Assembly: GCA_013368325.1 (NCBI GenBank)
Contig: JAACJK010000116.1
Span: 1-64,000 of the forward strand
From: Ephemerocybe angulata
Lineage: Eukaryota > Basidiomycota > Agaricomycetes > Agaricales > Psathyrellaceae
Length of the DNA stretch: 64,000 nucleotides
Direction of reading: 5' to 3'
Shown: piece after piece, positions 10,003 to 22,678 of the stretch
Numbering within the stretch: position 1 is the stretch's first letter
Layout of the letters: every line of letters starts with the position of its first letter
Notes under the pieces: generated by a model
What the model was told of the DNA's origin: nothing
Database searches by the model: none
The model's input: only the letters and a program-made list of their open reading frames with translations
Translations under genes and position numbers: made by a program

Positions 10003-13000
10003 ATGGCTGCCTCATCCTTGCGACAGCTTCTCGCTGTCGTAAAAGCCCTCATCCTCGCCAGCAAACGCCTGGCGAAGGAGACCTGGGTAAGGCTTCTGCG
10101 AAAGCTAGCCTTGCTATGGAGGCTTCTACTCTCCCGACTGCGACTCGGAACCCGTAGAACCTCCAGCGACAGGAAGAAACCCGACCCATCCTATACCCCT
10201 CACGTCACGCCCAGCGCCCACGACTCTCTCGAGAAACCTACGACCATCAGCCCGAACACTGACGAACAGAAGCTGACATTTACGACCACACCAACGACCG
10301 CGGAGCACAAGGAAACTATTCCCCTCGACTCGAGCATATCGTGCTCTCTACACCCCTATCCGTATCTCAACCACAGCCTGTCCCGGACCTCTCTCAACGA
10401 CGGGTTAAACGCTGCTCGATCCGCCCACAGTATCGCCGTATCGTCGAGAAATGCCTCACGCTCCAGCCAGCACCTCGCGGCCAGCCCAGATACGCAGTCT
10501 TTCCAAGAGGGATACACGTTTACCGTGAAGTCGCCCGATCACCCTCTCTCACCTACTGGCACGCGTCGGCAGTACAGCCTGTCGTCTCCGCAACTAGGCT
10601 CTGGCTCTGGCTCTGATCCAGCACCGAATCATGACAGTGGTGCTGGTTATGACGCAGTAGAAATCGAACTCGTGCGAAGGACGCCGTCATCGTCGCCGGC
10701 CGAATCGATGTTCGCGCATCCTGCTGGTGTTGTTCCCAGTGGGTGCCCGAGCGTCAATGAAGTCAACCTCGGCCATGATAGGATATTCCCGATTGCACCA
10801 GAGTTCTTCCAGAGATACGAGAGGACCAAGTTTGCGTGAGTGCCTTTCTGTCAGTTATTTATTGACTGCCCTTGACTGAAATATTTTTTCGTGTAGAAAG
10901 AACATAGAGACGAAGATGACAATCAAAGCTATGACCCTGGACTTTCGTCCGTGAGTATTGCTCCACCTTTTGACCTACCGCGACGCAGATGCTGATATGT
11001 TCACAGGCACCCCGATCCCCCTGGGTGGAAACCCATCGTCCATCCCGAAGGAATTCTGTACTTCTATAACGAGGAAAAGGTGAGCCTCTTTCAACGGACC
11101 TCTTTCTACATTTCTAACCTTCAGGTTAGAAAACCGTCACGGAAGCCAACTTATACGACACGGTCTACTACGAACAAATCACATCGGATATCGCCACTCT
11201 CGAAGATCATATACGGTCGAATTCTATACGACTTCCTGAACACTACACTCTCGCCATGGATTTGAACATGCAGTCTCACGAAGAGATCTTCACCGACTAC
11301 TACTATGCCGATCATGACAGAAAAGTCATCTTTTTTCTGGACGATCTCGACACTAGCACCAACCTCCAAGTTTGGAATCAAGTCAAAGGAGTTACTTCTC
11401 TAGCCCACGTCCGTACGTCTATCATACTTTGATTCTTCGTGCCGCTTCTAACGCTGCACCGCGATAAGGGCACGAACTGGAGGCGCAATACTGGTGAGTA
11501 CCATTGTCCCTTCACCGCGACGCTTATTCAAAGGTTTTACTGTAGGAGTCACGGAATGCTCTATCCTTCTACAGTCCAGGTGACAGAAGATGCTGTTGCC
11601 GACCTTCGAGATGTGATCTTACATTATATCGGGGGTGCACATTAGTCCTTTAGCTGAGGACCAGACTCAAACTGACACTCTTCCAGATGCCACCACCTCT
11701 CGGTACTCGACCTCACCATACAACTTGCCTGACCTTTACCAAATGCTTGGCCAGGTCAATAGCCTCGAAAGTATGTTTGCATATCGTTAGCCTCCGTCTA
11801 AATGAATATGTTTCCTGACGACGCTACTTCAGAAAACGCCGGCCCGCGTTTCCAGGGTGCTTCAAGTCTTTTATGTGAGTCCTACGATCTAGCAAGCCGT
11901 ATATACGCAAGCTTCGGTCTAATAACATCTAGGCCGCCTGATGTGGGTCTTCTGTACGTCTCCCTTTCGTGAAGAGGCTCGGACGGCTTGCTAACAACCC
12001 GTATCTAGCGCGCCAAAGATTCTATAACTGGCACGGCCTCCCGGAAGCGCGCATCTACCGGGACCAATCCGTCCATGGCAAAAAGCTTCGGCACAAGACA
12101 CTACTCATCAAAGTGCTTTCACCCCTCTTATTTTCAGCACCGGATGTTCACTTGAAGAGCCTGGAGAAGATGTGGGTGGACGGGATCATGCACGGGGCGG
12201 TCTGGCTGGAGTCAATCAAAAAGCTCAACGATGAGTGGCAGGAGTTCATTCTCTATGTAAGTTCTGCGAGTTCTTTTAGTTTAGAGCAATGTCTCTGATA
12301 CAATCTTCACACATCTCGACAGGCCACCGTGTTACTGAATGCCAACGTCGCATTCCTCGCGGTTCAAAGTATCGACCGTAACGAGCCAGATTACCGCAGC
12401 CCTGTTCAAGTCGCGTCTTACCTCTCGACCGTAGCGAGCATAGGCAGTATCATTCTGGGCCTGCTATTACTCCGACAGAACAGAACAAAAGAACATGCGA
12501 CGGCCGATGATGTTGTGCGTATACTTCTCCCTCTTATCACAAACTAGATCTTGACATTGCGGCGTGGTTAGTGCGCGTTCCTCACAGCCCGCACGCACCC
12601 GAGGCTAGGCCTCGAAACGCTCGCCATTCTATACAGCCTTCCATATGCCCTACTCCTCTGGGGGTACGTATCCTCTCCCACATTCGTCACTCGCGGACAC
12701 CCATACTTACACTCTGCGTTCCCTCTCTACTTATTTACAACAGTATGGTGTCCTTTTTGGCTGCCTTCGCGTGGAACTGCTTCGACAACTCTAACATCGC
12801 AACGCGCACTGTAATGGGGGCCGCATGGGTTGCGTTTGCGGTGCTCGTGCTTTGGTGCATCTGGATGGGCTGGGTCAAGTATGAGCACGATGATGTCCCG
12901 GACGGGGACCATGCTGAAGATGCTGAGAACACCACCGGAGGCAACGGGAGCAGTGCATCACAGCATTCAGGTGCTTCGACGAAGGAGAGGAGTGCGTCAA

Positions 13001-13155
13001 GGCCAGGGTCGAGAGCCAGCCGGGCACATGAGGTTGGAGCAACTGGTGCAGGTGGAGTGATCCAGACCTTGACGAAGCCGCTCTGGCGGTGGCCTATGAT
13101 GTTGTTCTTCCCTGGAAGGCGGCAGTCGTATGACTCGCAGAGAACTGTGGTGTAG
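10003..13155 (+). CDS. WW-domain polytopic membrane protein
   Basis: Thirteen exons: 10003..10835, 10897..10950, 11007..11079, 11130..11412, 11469..11493, 11546..11634, 11687..11770, 11833..11874, 11933..11953, 12009..12256, 12323..12514, 12572..12663, 12744..13155. They sum to 815 residues in frame. Residues 1-280 are Ser/Thr/Pro-rich and disordered after a basic amphipathic start. Residues about 297-330 form a WW-like module (DPPGWKPIVHPEG, ILYFYNEEK), with the two spaced aromatic positions. The long middle region is conserved-looking and helical. About four hydrophobic helices follow, near residues 585-600, 617-637, 664-690 and 700-722. The acidic Ser-rich tail is probably cytosolic. WW modules bind proline-rich peptides. 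The fusion to a C-terminal membrane region recurs in mushroom genomes as an uncharacterised family. An in-frame ATG at 9967 is an alternative start. Confidence 0.8.
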
Positions 13156-13689
13156 CAGGATGTGTAACCGGTTCTCACTCTGCTCCGCCCTTCTCGTTAT
13201 TTCGCACCTTCACTTTAATCGACTGGTTTTCTCAAATTGCTATCGTCTACTTTCAGGTTTAAGTCCCACCTGATGTACCTTTTTTGTTGTTTTGTCTTTT
13301 CGCTTCATCTCATTTCTTTCCACTTCACTGTTATTGATTGGGTGTCGGAATGTAGCGTATTATTTGGAGGAGGAAGGGGAGGAGGACGATACCCATGCAT
13401 GTGCATTATCATATGTATAGATACCAAACTACCGATGTATTTCTAGGAAATCAATACACTAGCCATCTTCTGGACGTAGTAAAGCTGAGCGCTGAGCGCG
13501 CGTCTCATTAGACTTTGTACTCCCCAAGCTGCCACCACTTTAATTTCTGCGCCTGGCCCAAGAGGCGACTTCTCTCCTTCACCATTACCACCGCAATAGC
13601 GTCGTCGTAGGGCTAGTGGGAGCCAGTGGGAGAAGAGATGAGGTGCAATTGATGATGGGGACTCACCCTTCCTGTGGTTCGAGATCAGA
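13156..13689. other. Intergenic, nothing recognised
   Basis: This is 3' flank of the membrane-protein gene, with AT-rich stretches around 13300-13345. No coding signal is seen. Confidence 0.4.
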
Positions 13690-14152
13690 GCGTCCGCTGG
13701 TTGTGGAATGCGTTTCAGGCCATCAACAACAAGGATTTGGTTCAAAAGGTGAGTGCGAGCCTAACCGTTGACCTACATACCATGCTCATATCAAGTTGAT
13801 AGTCCTTCAAGAACTGTGTAGCGCGGGATTGGAACCTCTCATACGAGCGATGGACAAGCCATGAGGCAAAAGAAACACTTCGTGGCCTACGCACCACCAA
13901 TCCCGAGTTTTGGAAGGAGCTTACTTGGAACGAGAGTCCAGAAGACATTCTCCCTGAAATGGATGTGGTTGTCCCAGAGGATAATCAAGAGGCAGTTTTA
14001 GACGATCTGGATACTGACGACACTGCTTTACCAATCGAAACTGTCGTCGAAATGTCGAAATTGCCTGATAACGACCGCAAGCCGTCGGATAGTGAAGTTC
14101 CCGATGCAGTTACGGTCTCTCAATCGTTTAGGGAAGTGGAGTCTTGGAGATA
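13690..14152 (+). pseudogene. Transposase-like C-terminal remnant
   Basis: Two blocks join across a plausible GT-AG intron (13748-13798). The first ends WNAFQAINNKDLVQK and the second begins SFKNCVARDWNLSYERWTS. It then runs through an acidic tail to the stop at 14152. The pattern 'W..A...I....V..SFK.C' resembles the end of pogo/Tc1-type DDE transposases. There is no upstream DDE core and no start codon in the window, so this is at most a broken 3' end. The family call is tentative. A decayed host gene is the alternative. Confidence 0.35.
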
Positions 14153-15212
14153 ATGGATCTGGAATCAATTTAACCTCCCATGGAAGAAGGTCATTGATAA
14201 ACTGGCCTTTTCAGAAGCTCTATAGCAAGCCACACCCTTAGTCTCTTGACCAGGAATCTCTTGAAAGAGTGACTCGGCCATTGCAATTCCCACTCTACAT
14301 AGTACTTAGCACTTATCCGAATCGAGGACTGGCGTTCGTCGTGGCAGTGCTAAGCGCCAGGCATCGATGCCGAAGTCCGATGGGCGCTAGGGCCGGGTGC
14401 GATCGAGGCATCGAGTTCATTTCAAGTCAACGCCCGGCACACCTGAGCACACTTCCATCCATGGAGCCGGGTACATCTGTGCCTGGGTCGCCCTCCAAGA
14501 ACCCAAGATGGTACTGCCTCCGGTCAGCAGTTGAGACTCAGGACTCTCAGGAGGGCTAGGGCGGACTGGTATGCCTGGCTAGGCCCGTTATACATATCCT
14601 GATTGGGGCGTCGAACCACCCAATCGCAAGGGGACGTATGAGCAAGGTTCGCCATATGAGGTTGCCAAAGTGGCTATACTCATGTCTTTCCGCTTGCAAC
14701 AGTGCTCCAGGAGATGACGCAGGTTGCCTTCCAAATACACACTTTGCTCAGTGTACTCCGGGCGAATTCAAGACAGTAGTGGCATGGAAGCCAAGAGACT
14801 TGTGTGCAGTTCTCAAGTCGGATAAAGCCGCGAGCCTGCCTTCTGATAGGCAGCGAGCTATGCTGCTCAAAGAACATGATGGGATGAACATGAGGCGCTT
14901 GGACTCGATGTGTGGGTAAATTATGCCCAATCCAGCGGGCAAAGGAGCTATATAACGCCATCGGAGTTCCATACTTGTTCCATACTCCGTTCTCGTTGAT
15001 CATCCCCTCACTTCCACGCCAACAGATTATCACTTCAAGTTTTTCTCTTCGACCGTTGGCCGTGATCTCCCCATTACTGCCAAGGTTGAGACCACATTTA
15101 CGCCACGCCCCTATCTCCCAGAGACTCTACATCGCCTTCGTCCACCAGGCGTCGTCAGCCAACCCCCATCCACTGCTCTATCGCCGACCTTTTCTTGGCT
15201 AGATAAGCTCTG
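14153..15212. other. Intergenic, no supported gene
   Basis: Short unrelated open frames (14269-14559, 14638-14919, 14912-15202) have no motif and do not splice together. A segment near 14345-14395 carries the recurrent AAGCGCC...GGGCGCTAG motif pair described in the findings. Confidence 0.4.
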
Positions 15213-15613
15213 ATGGATTGGATCGCCGACATCCCTCAGGGTCCCTGGAGCCCACTCAGTGACGCAACCACGCTGGTCTCACCGTCTGAGTACAGTAACA
15301 GTGCTGAGCTTCAGTCGCCCCGCTCTGAGCCCTACCAATCTACATCAACCCCGGCCTCCCCTTCCATCCTCAAATCCTCAAATGGATACGTGACCGAGTT
15401 ATCGTTGACACCCAATGTGGTTAGCACAACCACACTGCTTCTTTCCTTCCAATTAACGTAACCCGATCCCTGTCTTTCTCTACAATCTCCCTTGACCCGT
15501 GATGCTGAACGCCTTCCTGAAATCGTTGCTGCCTTCATGGGCTGGGTTAGCTGCATAGCAGTGGTTGTGATTCAGATACCGATGATGGTCTCTGCTCCCC
15601 CAAGCAGCCAAAC

Positions 15614-16600
15614 ATGAGCGCACAAATGAGTGTAGGGGCTCCCGGGTCCGAGAATTCCTTCCAGATCGAATACTCGACATCGTTCTACCCCGGAAGCCAC
15701 CCACACGAGGTCGACGCAGACCTCATAATTTCATCCTCGGACAACGTTCACTTCTTTGCGCACGCACACACCATCCATCGAGCCTCTCCACAAATGCTAC
15801 AACGGATCCTATCCTTCTCCCCAACCGGTACAAAAGACGCCGTGGTCTGCTTTCCACTGGACAGTGAAATCCTCGACATCCTCCTCCACACTGCCTACGG
15901 TACATCCTGCGCCGAGCACTGCATTCCTTCGATCGACATTTGCGTCGATGCCATCGACGAAATGAAACGGTATGGCTTGGACCCGCATGCGGTCATCCGC
16001 CCCGGGCAGCCACTCTTCGATCTCCTCTTAAAACACGCACCTCATCATCCCCTTGAAATCTATATTCTCGCGGGACATCATGGCCTCCCCGATCTGGCGG
16101 AGAGAGCCTCATCCCACCTTCTCGCCTTCCAATTGGCCAAGATCGATAACGAGCAGGCGACGCGAATGGGTCATCGATATTTGCGCCGCCTATTTCAACT
16201 TCATGCAGGTCGCGTTGTTGTGCTTAAACAACTGCTTCTACGCGCGCCAGAGGGCCACCCCGTGGTTCTTGCGTGCGGAGCTGAACGACAGCGGGCTGTT
16301 GTGAAGGCATGGGTGATGGGGGTCACGGTCGTCGGTTGGGAGATTCGTCCAGGTGAGTTGCGTTTCTGTCCTTTTTTCAAGTTCACGCCCACTATGTCTC
16401 TAACGATGCTATCTCTCCCAGACACCTCGATATACCATCTCCGCAGCGTATTTGAACGGTGTGGCGCTAGTATCGATTGCCCCGAATGTCGGCACGTCTA
16501 CGGCGCACATATTCAGCAACTCGTCTCTGACTGGGCTAGCACAAAGGTGAGCATGTATCCGTGTCGCTCAAGCATTAAATCTAATTAGCTGACCCCGTGA
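15614..16600 (+). CDS. BTB/POZ-domain protein
   Basis: Model: join(15614..16352,16422..16546,16589..16600), about 291 residues. If the last 42-bp intron is not used, translation ends instead at 16588. Residues about 33-115 are a BTB fold. 'DADLIISSSDNVHFFAHAHT' matches the usual 'aDl.l.s.dg..F..Hk..L' opening. This is followed by SPQMLQRILSF and a hydrophobic EILDILLHTAYG. The C-terminal part is helical and ends with a CxxC (IDCPECRHVYGA). BTB proteins dimerise and often link substrates to cullin-3; the mushroom versions form large families of unknown role. A Ser-rich frame at 15213-15416 could be an upstream coding exon, joined through a 191-bp intron in the same phase. Confidence 0.8.
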
Positions 16601-18468
16601 ACCCGATAGCACACGATATAATGTGACATACCCCACATCTGTTATTGGTGTGTTACTCATCTTCTCCTCGTCAACGGTTGTCTCTTGGGTCATGATTGAC
16701 CACACCCTCACACGCCTCTTTTGTCTCATATATTTCTCGAAATAGTCCACCGAATCCTACTCCCCACTATTGCGCCATACCTTCTATCTGTTGGGTCATG
16801 GTTTTCCGCACCCTCATACTCTCCCTCTTCAGAATTCCTTGATATCGACATTCAATATTCATCTCCCAGCTATGCCACATGCCAACCGGCCCTGCTTTAT
16901 ACCCGCATGATTTATACCACCCAACCCTGTAGCATACACGAAGTCAGAGTCTCGAAAATCTATACTGCTCTCTTACTAGTCAACAAGCTATTAAGCGCCC
17001 GGCGCTTCAGAAATGCACAGGGGCTCCTGACAAAACGGGAAACCAGAGATACACAAAAGGAAGGTGGCATTTCGATCAATATGCATGCAACCTGTAGGTT
17101 GCCTGTAGGCAGGCAGATCACACTCAGCATCATGGGGATATGGGCTGCCATCTGTGAGTAGCGCGCTCCGGTCCAGGAGAGGAATCCAACGGGCCTTAGA
17201 GGCGCCAACATTGCATAGCGCGCAATTTCCAAAGGTTCTGAAGTCCCCCAGTCACCCCTTATTGTGCAGTGGTACAAGTGCTAATAGATAGATTTAGCCC
17301 AGGGTCATGCTCGAATAAAGCCGTAGCGGTGTCCAAAGGTTCCAGGTACTACACATCTGACACGCAGAATTGGCTACGATCCCTAACGGGCGCCATACAC
17401 GGAAAGGGAAGACATGAGGCGAGCCGCAAGCCAGCCGGACGTCCGTTAGGACCCTCTGACCGTGCAGCTCACTGGTACAATGAGCACGCCCTGCCGAGCC
17501 TTCGATGTCTGCCACCATCTTGCCACCATCCCTCGGGCCTCGGGGGCGCCACACATCGTCCGAGTCATGCATCTGGTACTTCCTAACCATAATCCCTGTC
17601 CTCACGCGAGTTCCCGTCCCGGAGGAGGGCACACCTACAGACAGGCAAGCAAGCATACACCTTAAGCCCACCATAATGAAGCGAAGAGTACCTTATTCCC
17701 CAGCCAATCGACCTCGAGTGCTCCTCCCGGAGATTGAAGGCCAGCATAGATTGGCTCCTGACACATGACGCCGAACAATGGCCATTTCACAATTAACTGC
17801 CGTTATGCTTCGCTCCTTCATAAAGTCCGCTCGATGATGTCCGTCTTTCTCGACATCGGCGCTTATGCATTCTCGCCCTATTTCGTTGAAATTTTGACCT
17901 CGCGCTGCTGCCTGCAGGCCTGATTCCACAGAACCTCCGCAAGAATGGCCTCGCAAGGCGAATACCAGGAGTTGTCAGTACACCCACAGTGGTGCAGTGG
18001 ATTCCGCGTATATCAAACCGGCCACAGAGAACCCGATCAACGAATCGCGAGTTCGACTCCGTCTCGAGACGTGAGAGGGGATCCTGGTATACACCCAGAC
18101 CCCGAATGACTGGGAGACGCACAAATCCGCATGCTCATACGAATGGTTGTACGATGCCCCCCTATAGCGAAGCCGGCAGCACAGATCTGACCGCGATCTT
18201 ACGCTGGGCCGTACCAAAAGACCAGAGCATGTCGAGATGTTCTACCCGACGCCCTCTAAAGCGTATAGTCATACTGATCCATTCTTAAAGATGGTGAAGG
18301 GAGCCTCCGGTTCGGATGTGCTTTTGTTCCAGTGACCAAGAAAGCCGCGTCAGGAATATAATATTTTCTCTTTTCTTTCGTACTGGAAGTTGGAACGGGG
18401 AATAAGCTAAACCACGCTATCGCGGAAGCTCGCTTGAGGGGAGCATACAATATGCTAACAATCATGCT
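16601..18468. other. Long stretch without a supported gene
   Basis: A partial direct repeat (TTGGGTCATG followed by CACCCTCA, near 16685 and 16793) is visible. At 17990-18060 there are matches to pol III A and B boxes without a tRNA fold. Open frames here are short and lack motifs. The region probably holds old, unrecognisable repeats. Confidence 0.4.
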
Positions 18469-19327
18469 TCACTCTTCGGAGACGACCCTTTCCCCGAGCT
18501 TAGTATACTCCTTGATCTGTCCCCAGTACTCTCCCCATCTCCCCTCGTCCCATTCCCGAGTAATCTTCTTCCATAATTCATCCTCCTCACCCAAAATCGA
18601 CGCAGTAAACGCCAAAGCAGAGCCAATCTCAATATCCGCCATGGTGATTTCGTGCCCCAAAGCCCACCTGCCTCCATACACCTTCTTCGCTTTCCTAAGC
18701 CACTCATCCGCAACACCAAAAGCCTCCCGCGCCTCCCGAGCATACCTCTCCTTCGACTCCTCATCCTTGATGAATTCCTCGGGGGTCGTCCCAAGCGCTG
18801 CCTCCACCCTGGGGCGGTACCTTGCAGCATCTGCCCCGTCCAGGCCTTCCAGAACGATCTTGGGACTCGTGACGATCCAGATGGGACGCATCATCGCAAA
18901 TGGTAGTGCGAGTGCTTCTGCCATGAGAGCTTCGAACTCTGCGTTTCCGGGTGGCCGCACGTATAGCTGGGGAGTGTCTGGGTACGTCTCGTCGAGGTAC
19001 TTTAATATTACTTTCGAGTCGGATATCTTGGCGCCTGTGGATGTGTCGGATAGCGCGGGAACGGTGTGGTACGTCCCATAGTTGTTTGGGACGATAGAGC
19101 TGGGTGGGAGCCCGAGTTCTTGGAGCTGTTCTGCAATTCTGGAGAAAGCGACCCAGTGTGTTTTGTGCTGAAGTCCTTTTATGTTCAGAGCAAATCTACG
19201 GGGAGAGCCAGAGATTAGATTGGAGTTGTATACTCGAGTTTCGGGGCAAGACGTACCTGATCTTCCATCCGAAGGGAGAGAGGGCCTTTCCTGGGAGCTT
19301 GGTTTCGAAGTCGTAGAGGGTAATCAT
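18469..19327 (-). CDS. Glutathione S-transferase, UstS-like
   Basis: Model: complement(join(18469..19195,19257..19327)), 265 residues, with one 61-bp intron. Residues 1-95 form the thioredoxin-like GST N-domain. It opens ITLYDFETKLPGKALSPFGW, the typical fungal UstS-type start, and has the glutathione-site segment TVPALSD followed by ISDSKVILKYLDETYP. Residues about 110-255 form the all-helical C-domain, with the helix cap segment EITMADIEIGSALAF. The protein should be cytosolic and conjugate or bind small electrophiles with glutathione. The substrate cannot be inferred. The serine/asparagine equivalent of the catalytic position was not identified with certainty. Confidence 0.85.
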
Positions 19328-20167
19328 AGTGAGCGTGTCGTTGGATATCGATTCCGAGTGGCCATAGGGCTGCTTAAATAAATCTCTATCTGCATCCGGG
19401 CCTGATTTTAAAGCAAATCCTTTCCAAACCTAGACTTCGAAGTTCCCCATACATGTCAGATGACAAACCTGGAGAAGCGCTCTAGTTATCAACGGCGCTC
19501 GTCAGGTAGACGCGGCGGCGACGACTCTTAGTCGTCGCCTCCGCGCGGAATAGCAAATTCGAGAAAGATTTGTCCCAAACTCCCAACATCCTGGTGGTAT
19601 TGCCTCGTAAGTACTGAAGCCATGAGAGCGACAACACTGACGAAGATCCCGACGCTATCCAGATGAGCTTCTCGGACTCTGTGCACTAACGATTCTGCAG
19701 CGCCCGGCGGGGTGCCCGGCCACCCTCGAGCAGAATGGGGCTCAGAACAGTTACACGTACGCGGTGTTTGGAAGATGCCGTTGGACGAGATGACGACGTG
19801 GGCGCGATGGTGTCAGTCAGTGTATTCTTGGTGGTGATGGCGAAGGTTCGGCGAATCTTTACCAAGCTGAAGAGAAGGTTTCTTAAGCATAGCAGACCTC
19901 GTCGGCCCTTACAAGGCGCTTGTTTATTAGGCTTCAGTAATAGTCAGTTCCATGAGGGATAATTAAAAAATGAGACTACTCACACGCAACCATGATCGAG
20001 AGACACGCCGCCAGAAAGCAGATTCATAGTACGAAGCGAGTATCTCGACCACGCCGAGTCAGAAGCTTGAAGCCAAGTCACTAGCTCTGCATTGACGGGA
20101 ACAAACTTTTAGTTACAGCCAAGGCTTCCCTGATCTACAAATTTTAGACGTTATTACACGCTCGCGC
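19328..20167. other. Intergenic with a strong hairpin
   Basis: At 19511-19543 GGCGGCGACGACT and AGTCGTCGCC flank a 3-nt gap, forming a GC-rich hairpin. A 75-codon open frame at 19735-19962 has no recognisable motif. Nothing else is supported. Confidence 0.45.
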
Positions 20168-21200
20168 TCAGTCTTTCCGAAGACTGCTGATGCTCGAAAG
20201 TGCCTGTCTACCCGTGAAGATGGTAACAAGGCCCAGCCCAGCACCGTATAGCAAGACTTCGCCGAGACGGAGCTTGACCCAGTAGGTAAGGAGGAGGGAC
20301 TCGAAAGCGACGAGCGAGAGGATGAAAGGGAGGATGCTCGGCGAGAAAAGGTGTGTCAGGCGAGGAGTAACTTGCGACCACTGTACAGAAATCCGGTTTG
20401 GTTAGACTCGGCGAGCGAAGCGGGGAGTAGAGGTAGGTTACGCACCAGTCCAATGAGCACTACCCAGGGCGCGAAAGTGAGTCCAGCAAAGAAGAGGGAT
20501 ACGGCTTTCGGTGGGAGCTTCTGGTCCGGCCTGAAGGTATGGTGAAGCTCAGGGCGCACATGGAAAGATGCCTCATCTGGGTGCGTGGGTGCGGGTTGCG
20601 AGGCCGGCAGAATGAGGTCGAAGAGGCGGACGGTGATCGGGTCGTAGTTTGGTGTTCCAATGATGAGAGAGACCTTGAGAGGCTCGGTAGAGGTAGGAGG
20701 GAGATACAGAGGGGGTTTTGAGGGGTTCTAAAGCCAGATACGAAACAACGCGCGGCAAAGTGAGTGACCAGTGGATATGTATTCCGGCAGGTAAGACGTA
20801 CCAGCTCGAACTTGGCCTTCCCTCCCCCTGTGACGCGGATAGGCTGGATACCCTCCTCACCCGTGCTCGGGTCGAAGAAACGGATAAACGTCTGGTGCGG
20901 CTGGACGCCCTTCCCATCTTCCTTGTCAACGACCTGGAAGGTTATCTTCAGCGTATCTTTGGCCTCAAGCTTGACAGGCGTTCCTGTCCTGTGCACCAGC
21001 GAGAATCTAAAGTCACAAGATAATTCATCCAGATGTTAGGCGCGTATAGCGGAATGCCGATGAGGAGAGACGCACGGTTCGGCTCGCAACTGGCTGCCCA
21101 GGGCGTCCGTTACGACAAACTTGGGCGACTGCAGAGTCAGGACTGAGGCCTGCACTGCAGACGCCGCGAGCAGCAGCACAGCTACGGGGGAGAAGATCAT
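20168..21200 (-). CDS. SWP1: Oligosaccharyltransferase subunit Swp1 (ribophorin II family)
   Basis: Model: complement(join(20168..20380,20446..20727,20802..21006,21076..21200)), 274 residues, in frame. Residues 1-18 are a signal peptide (MIFSPVAVLLLAASAVQA). A beta-rich lumenal domain follows, including DKEDGKGVQPHQTFIRF, which matches the ribophorin II/Swp1 signature (...QPHQ.F...). Three C-terminal hydrophobic helices then occur, at about residues 180-200, 217-237 and 243-263. The protein is a non-catalytic subunit of the ER complex that transfers the lipid-linked glycan to Asn. Its length, about 275 residues, agrees with yeast-type Swp1 rather than the longer animal ribophorin II. It is expected to be an essential single-copy gene. 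Confidence 0.92.
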
Positions 21201-21456
21201 GGGAGTTGAGGTCAATGCGTGTCCCGAACGCGCGAACACCGTCGTCGACGTGTAGCTTCTAGTCCCGTGATTGATGTCATTAGCTTCCCGAAATGGACAC
21301 ACCGCCCCTGTCTTTGGTTTGTGACCTCCTCCGTCATCGCTTTCCTACCAGTTTTCTAGGTCTGGGGCGCATTTCATGGAGCATCAGGGACGATAGGGAG
21401 ATTGTCTTGTGGACAGTTTTGGAGGAGGTAAGCGCTCAATCCGCCCTACCGCTATC

Positions 21457-21530
21457 GGTTTAATGGTCTAGTTGGTTATGACATCTGTCTAACACACAGA
21501 AGGTCTCCAGTTCAAGTCTGGGTTGAACCT
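21457..21530 (+). tRNA. tRNA-Val(AAC)
   Basis: The cloverleaf can be folded by eye. The acceptor stem GGTTTAA pairs with TTGAACC (one G-U). The D-arm follows TGGTCTAGTTGG (A box). The anticodon stem TCTGT/ACAGA encloses the loop CTAACAC, with anticodon AAC. The T-arm is TCCAG/CTGGG around TTCAAGT. A T-run (GTTTTTGCTT) follows as pol III terminator. No intron is present. The B box (AGTTCAAGTCT) is slightly off consensus, so reduced activity is possible. It lies about 200 bp before the duplicated SSP block. Confidence 0.85.
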
Positions 21531-22040
21531 GTTTTTGCTTCTTTTGATGGATGTTCATGTTTGGCCCTTGGGTGTGTGTGTGTATTCTTCCAAGGTAAGC
21601 ATTAAATTTTTGATACGCACTGAACTTTTTGCTATCTGGGAGTATTCCGGCGAATAGTAAGCGCCTCTTGTACATAGGCACTGAATACTGTGTACGGAAC
21701 AAGCTATTGACTATAATATGGCTTTGACTATCTAGTCCGTGCATACACGCTTTCCACTCGATCCGAATTGACGGAGTACCAACCCCGTTGTTCTTTGTAC
21801 TGAGCACAAGATCTCATTCGGCTGAGTGAGAAGTTGCTGTCAGAGCGGCCAAACCACCCCAGCCATGCATCCGAGTCGGAAACAAACTCGACGAGGTCAA
21901 GGAGTGTTTGTCCACCTGGTACCGCCTGTGTGGGTGTAGAACCCCCGGAATTGTTCGAATAGCATGTGCTCCTCCGAGTCGTGGTTATCAGCGGTAACCC
22001 TACTCCGTGTCTCGCTATCGCTCACGCTGGCCTTAGCCGG

Positions 22041-22048
22041 TATAAATA
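22041..22048 (+). promoter_or_regulatory. TATA box of SSP gene, copy A
   Basis: TATAAATA lies 100 bp upstream of the SSP start codon. It is preserved in copy B (48975-48982, minus strand). Confidence 0.75.
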
Positions 22049-22140
22049 CCTACGAGGGTATTCAAGTTGCAACACTTCAGTGGAAGAAGTACCCTCCTTT
22101 TCTCCTACATTCAATCACCAAACCATCCAAAGCCAGCACT

Positions 22141-22678
22141 ATGCATTTCAAGCCAGCCTTCCTCTCCGCTTTTGCTTTGGCAGCGTCCTCTGTCAATGCT
22201 GCAGCCGTCACTCCCAGGCAGGAGACACCCGCTCTACCTTATGCAGTCGGATGCACGTACACCGTCTCTACCCAGAGGGAACTCTGGGAAATTCAACTCA
22301 TTAACGAGTTCGGGTGGCGTACGTCTGTCTCCTGGCTCACTGTATGACTTCACTGATATAATGAAATTCTACTTTTACCCGCGTCCATAGTCGCCGCCAT
22401 TCCTATACTCAGGGTCGTAAATCGCACCGATGTACGTAACATATATTGACTGTTGTTTCTTAACAAAAGCTCACATAGCAGTTTAGGGAAACGGCACCAC
22501 GGAAATTATAGAGGTCGACGAGGAAGCTAAGCGTGGCATATTCAAGAGCCAGAATATATGGGCAGATGGGTTGACTGAAGACGAAACCAGGGCATTCTTC
22601 CTCAACCAGAAGGGAAAGACAGAGACCACTTTCTCTGCTACTGAGTGGCTCTACGAGGACGTCATCTGTGATAAATAA
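22141..22678 (+). CDS. Small secreted protein, copy A
   Basis: Model: join(22141..22318,22391..22431,22487..22678), 136 residues. Residues 1-20 are a classic signal peptide (MHFKPAFLSAFALAASSVNA). The mature part begins AAVTPRQETPALPYAVG. It has a Cys in VGCTY and another in the terminal VICDK, which could form one disulfide. The C-terminal half is charged (EEAKRGIFKSQN) and contains GLTEDETRAFFL. I do not recognise the family. The size, signal peptide and fast divergence between copies fit a fungal small secreted protein. A paralog with identical exon structure lies inverted at 48346-48883. Confidence 0.8.

Noticed and set aside
17983..18070. tRNA-like A box (TGGTGCAGTGG) and B box (AGTTCGACTCC) at suitable spacing
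   Set aside because: The T stem (GCGAG/CCGTC) and the acceptor stem do not pair. It may be a tRNA-derived SINE remnant, but there is too little to call.
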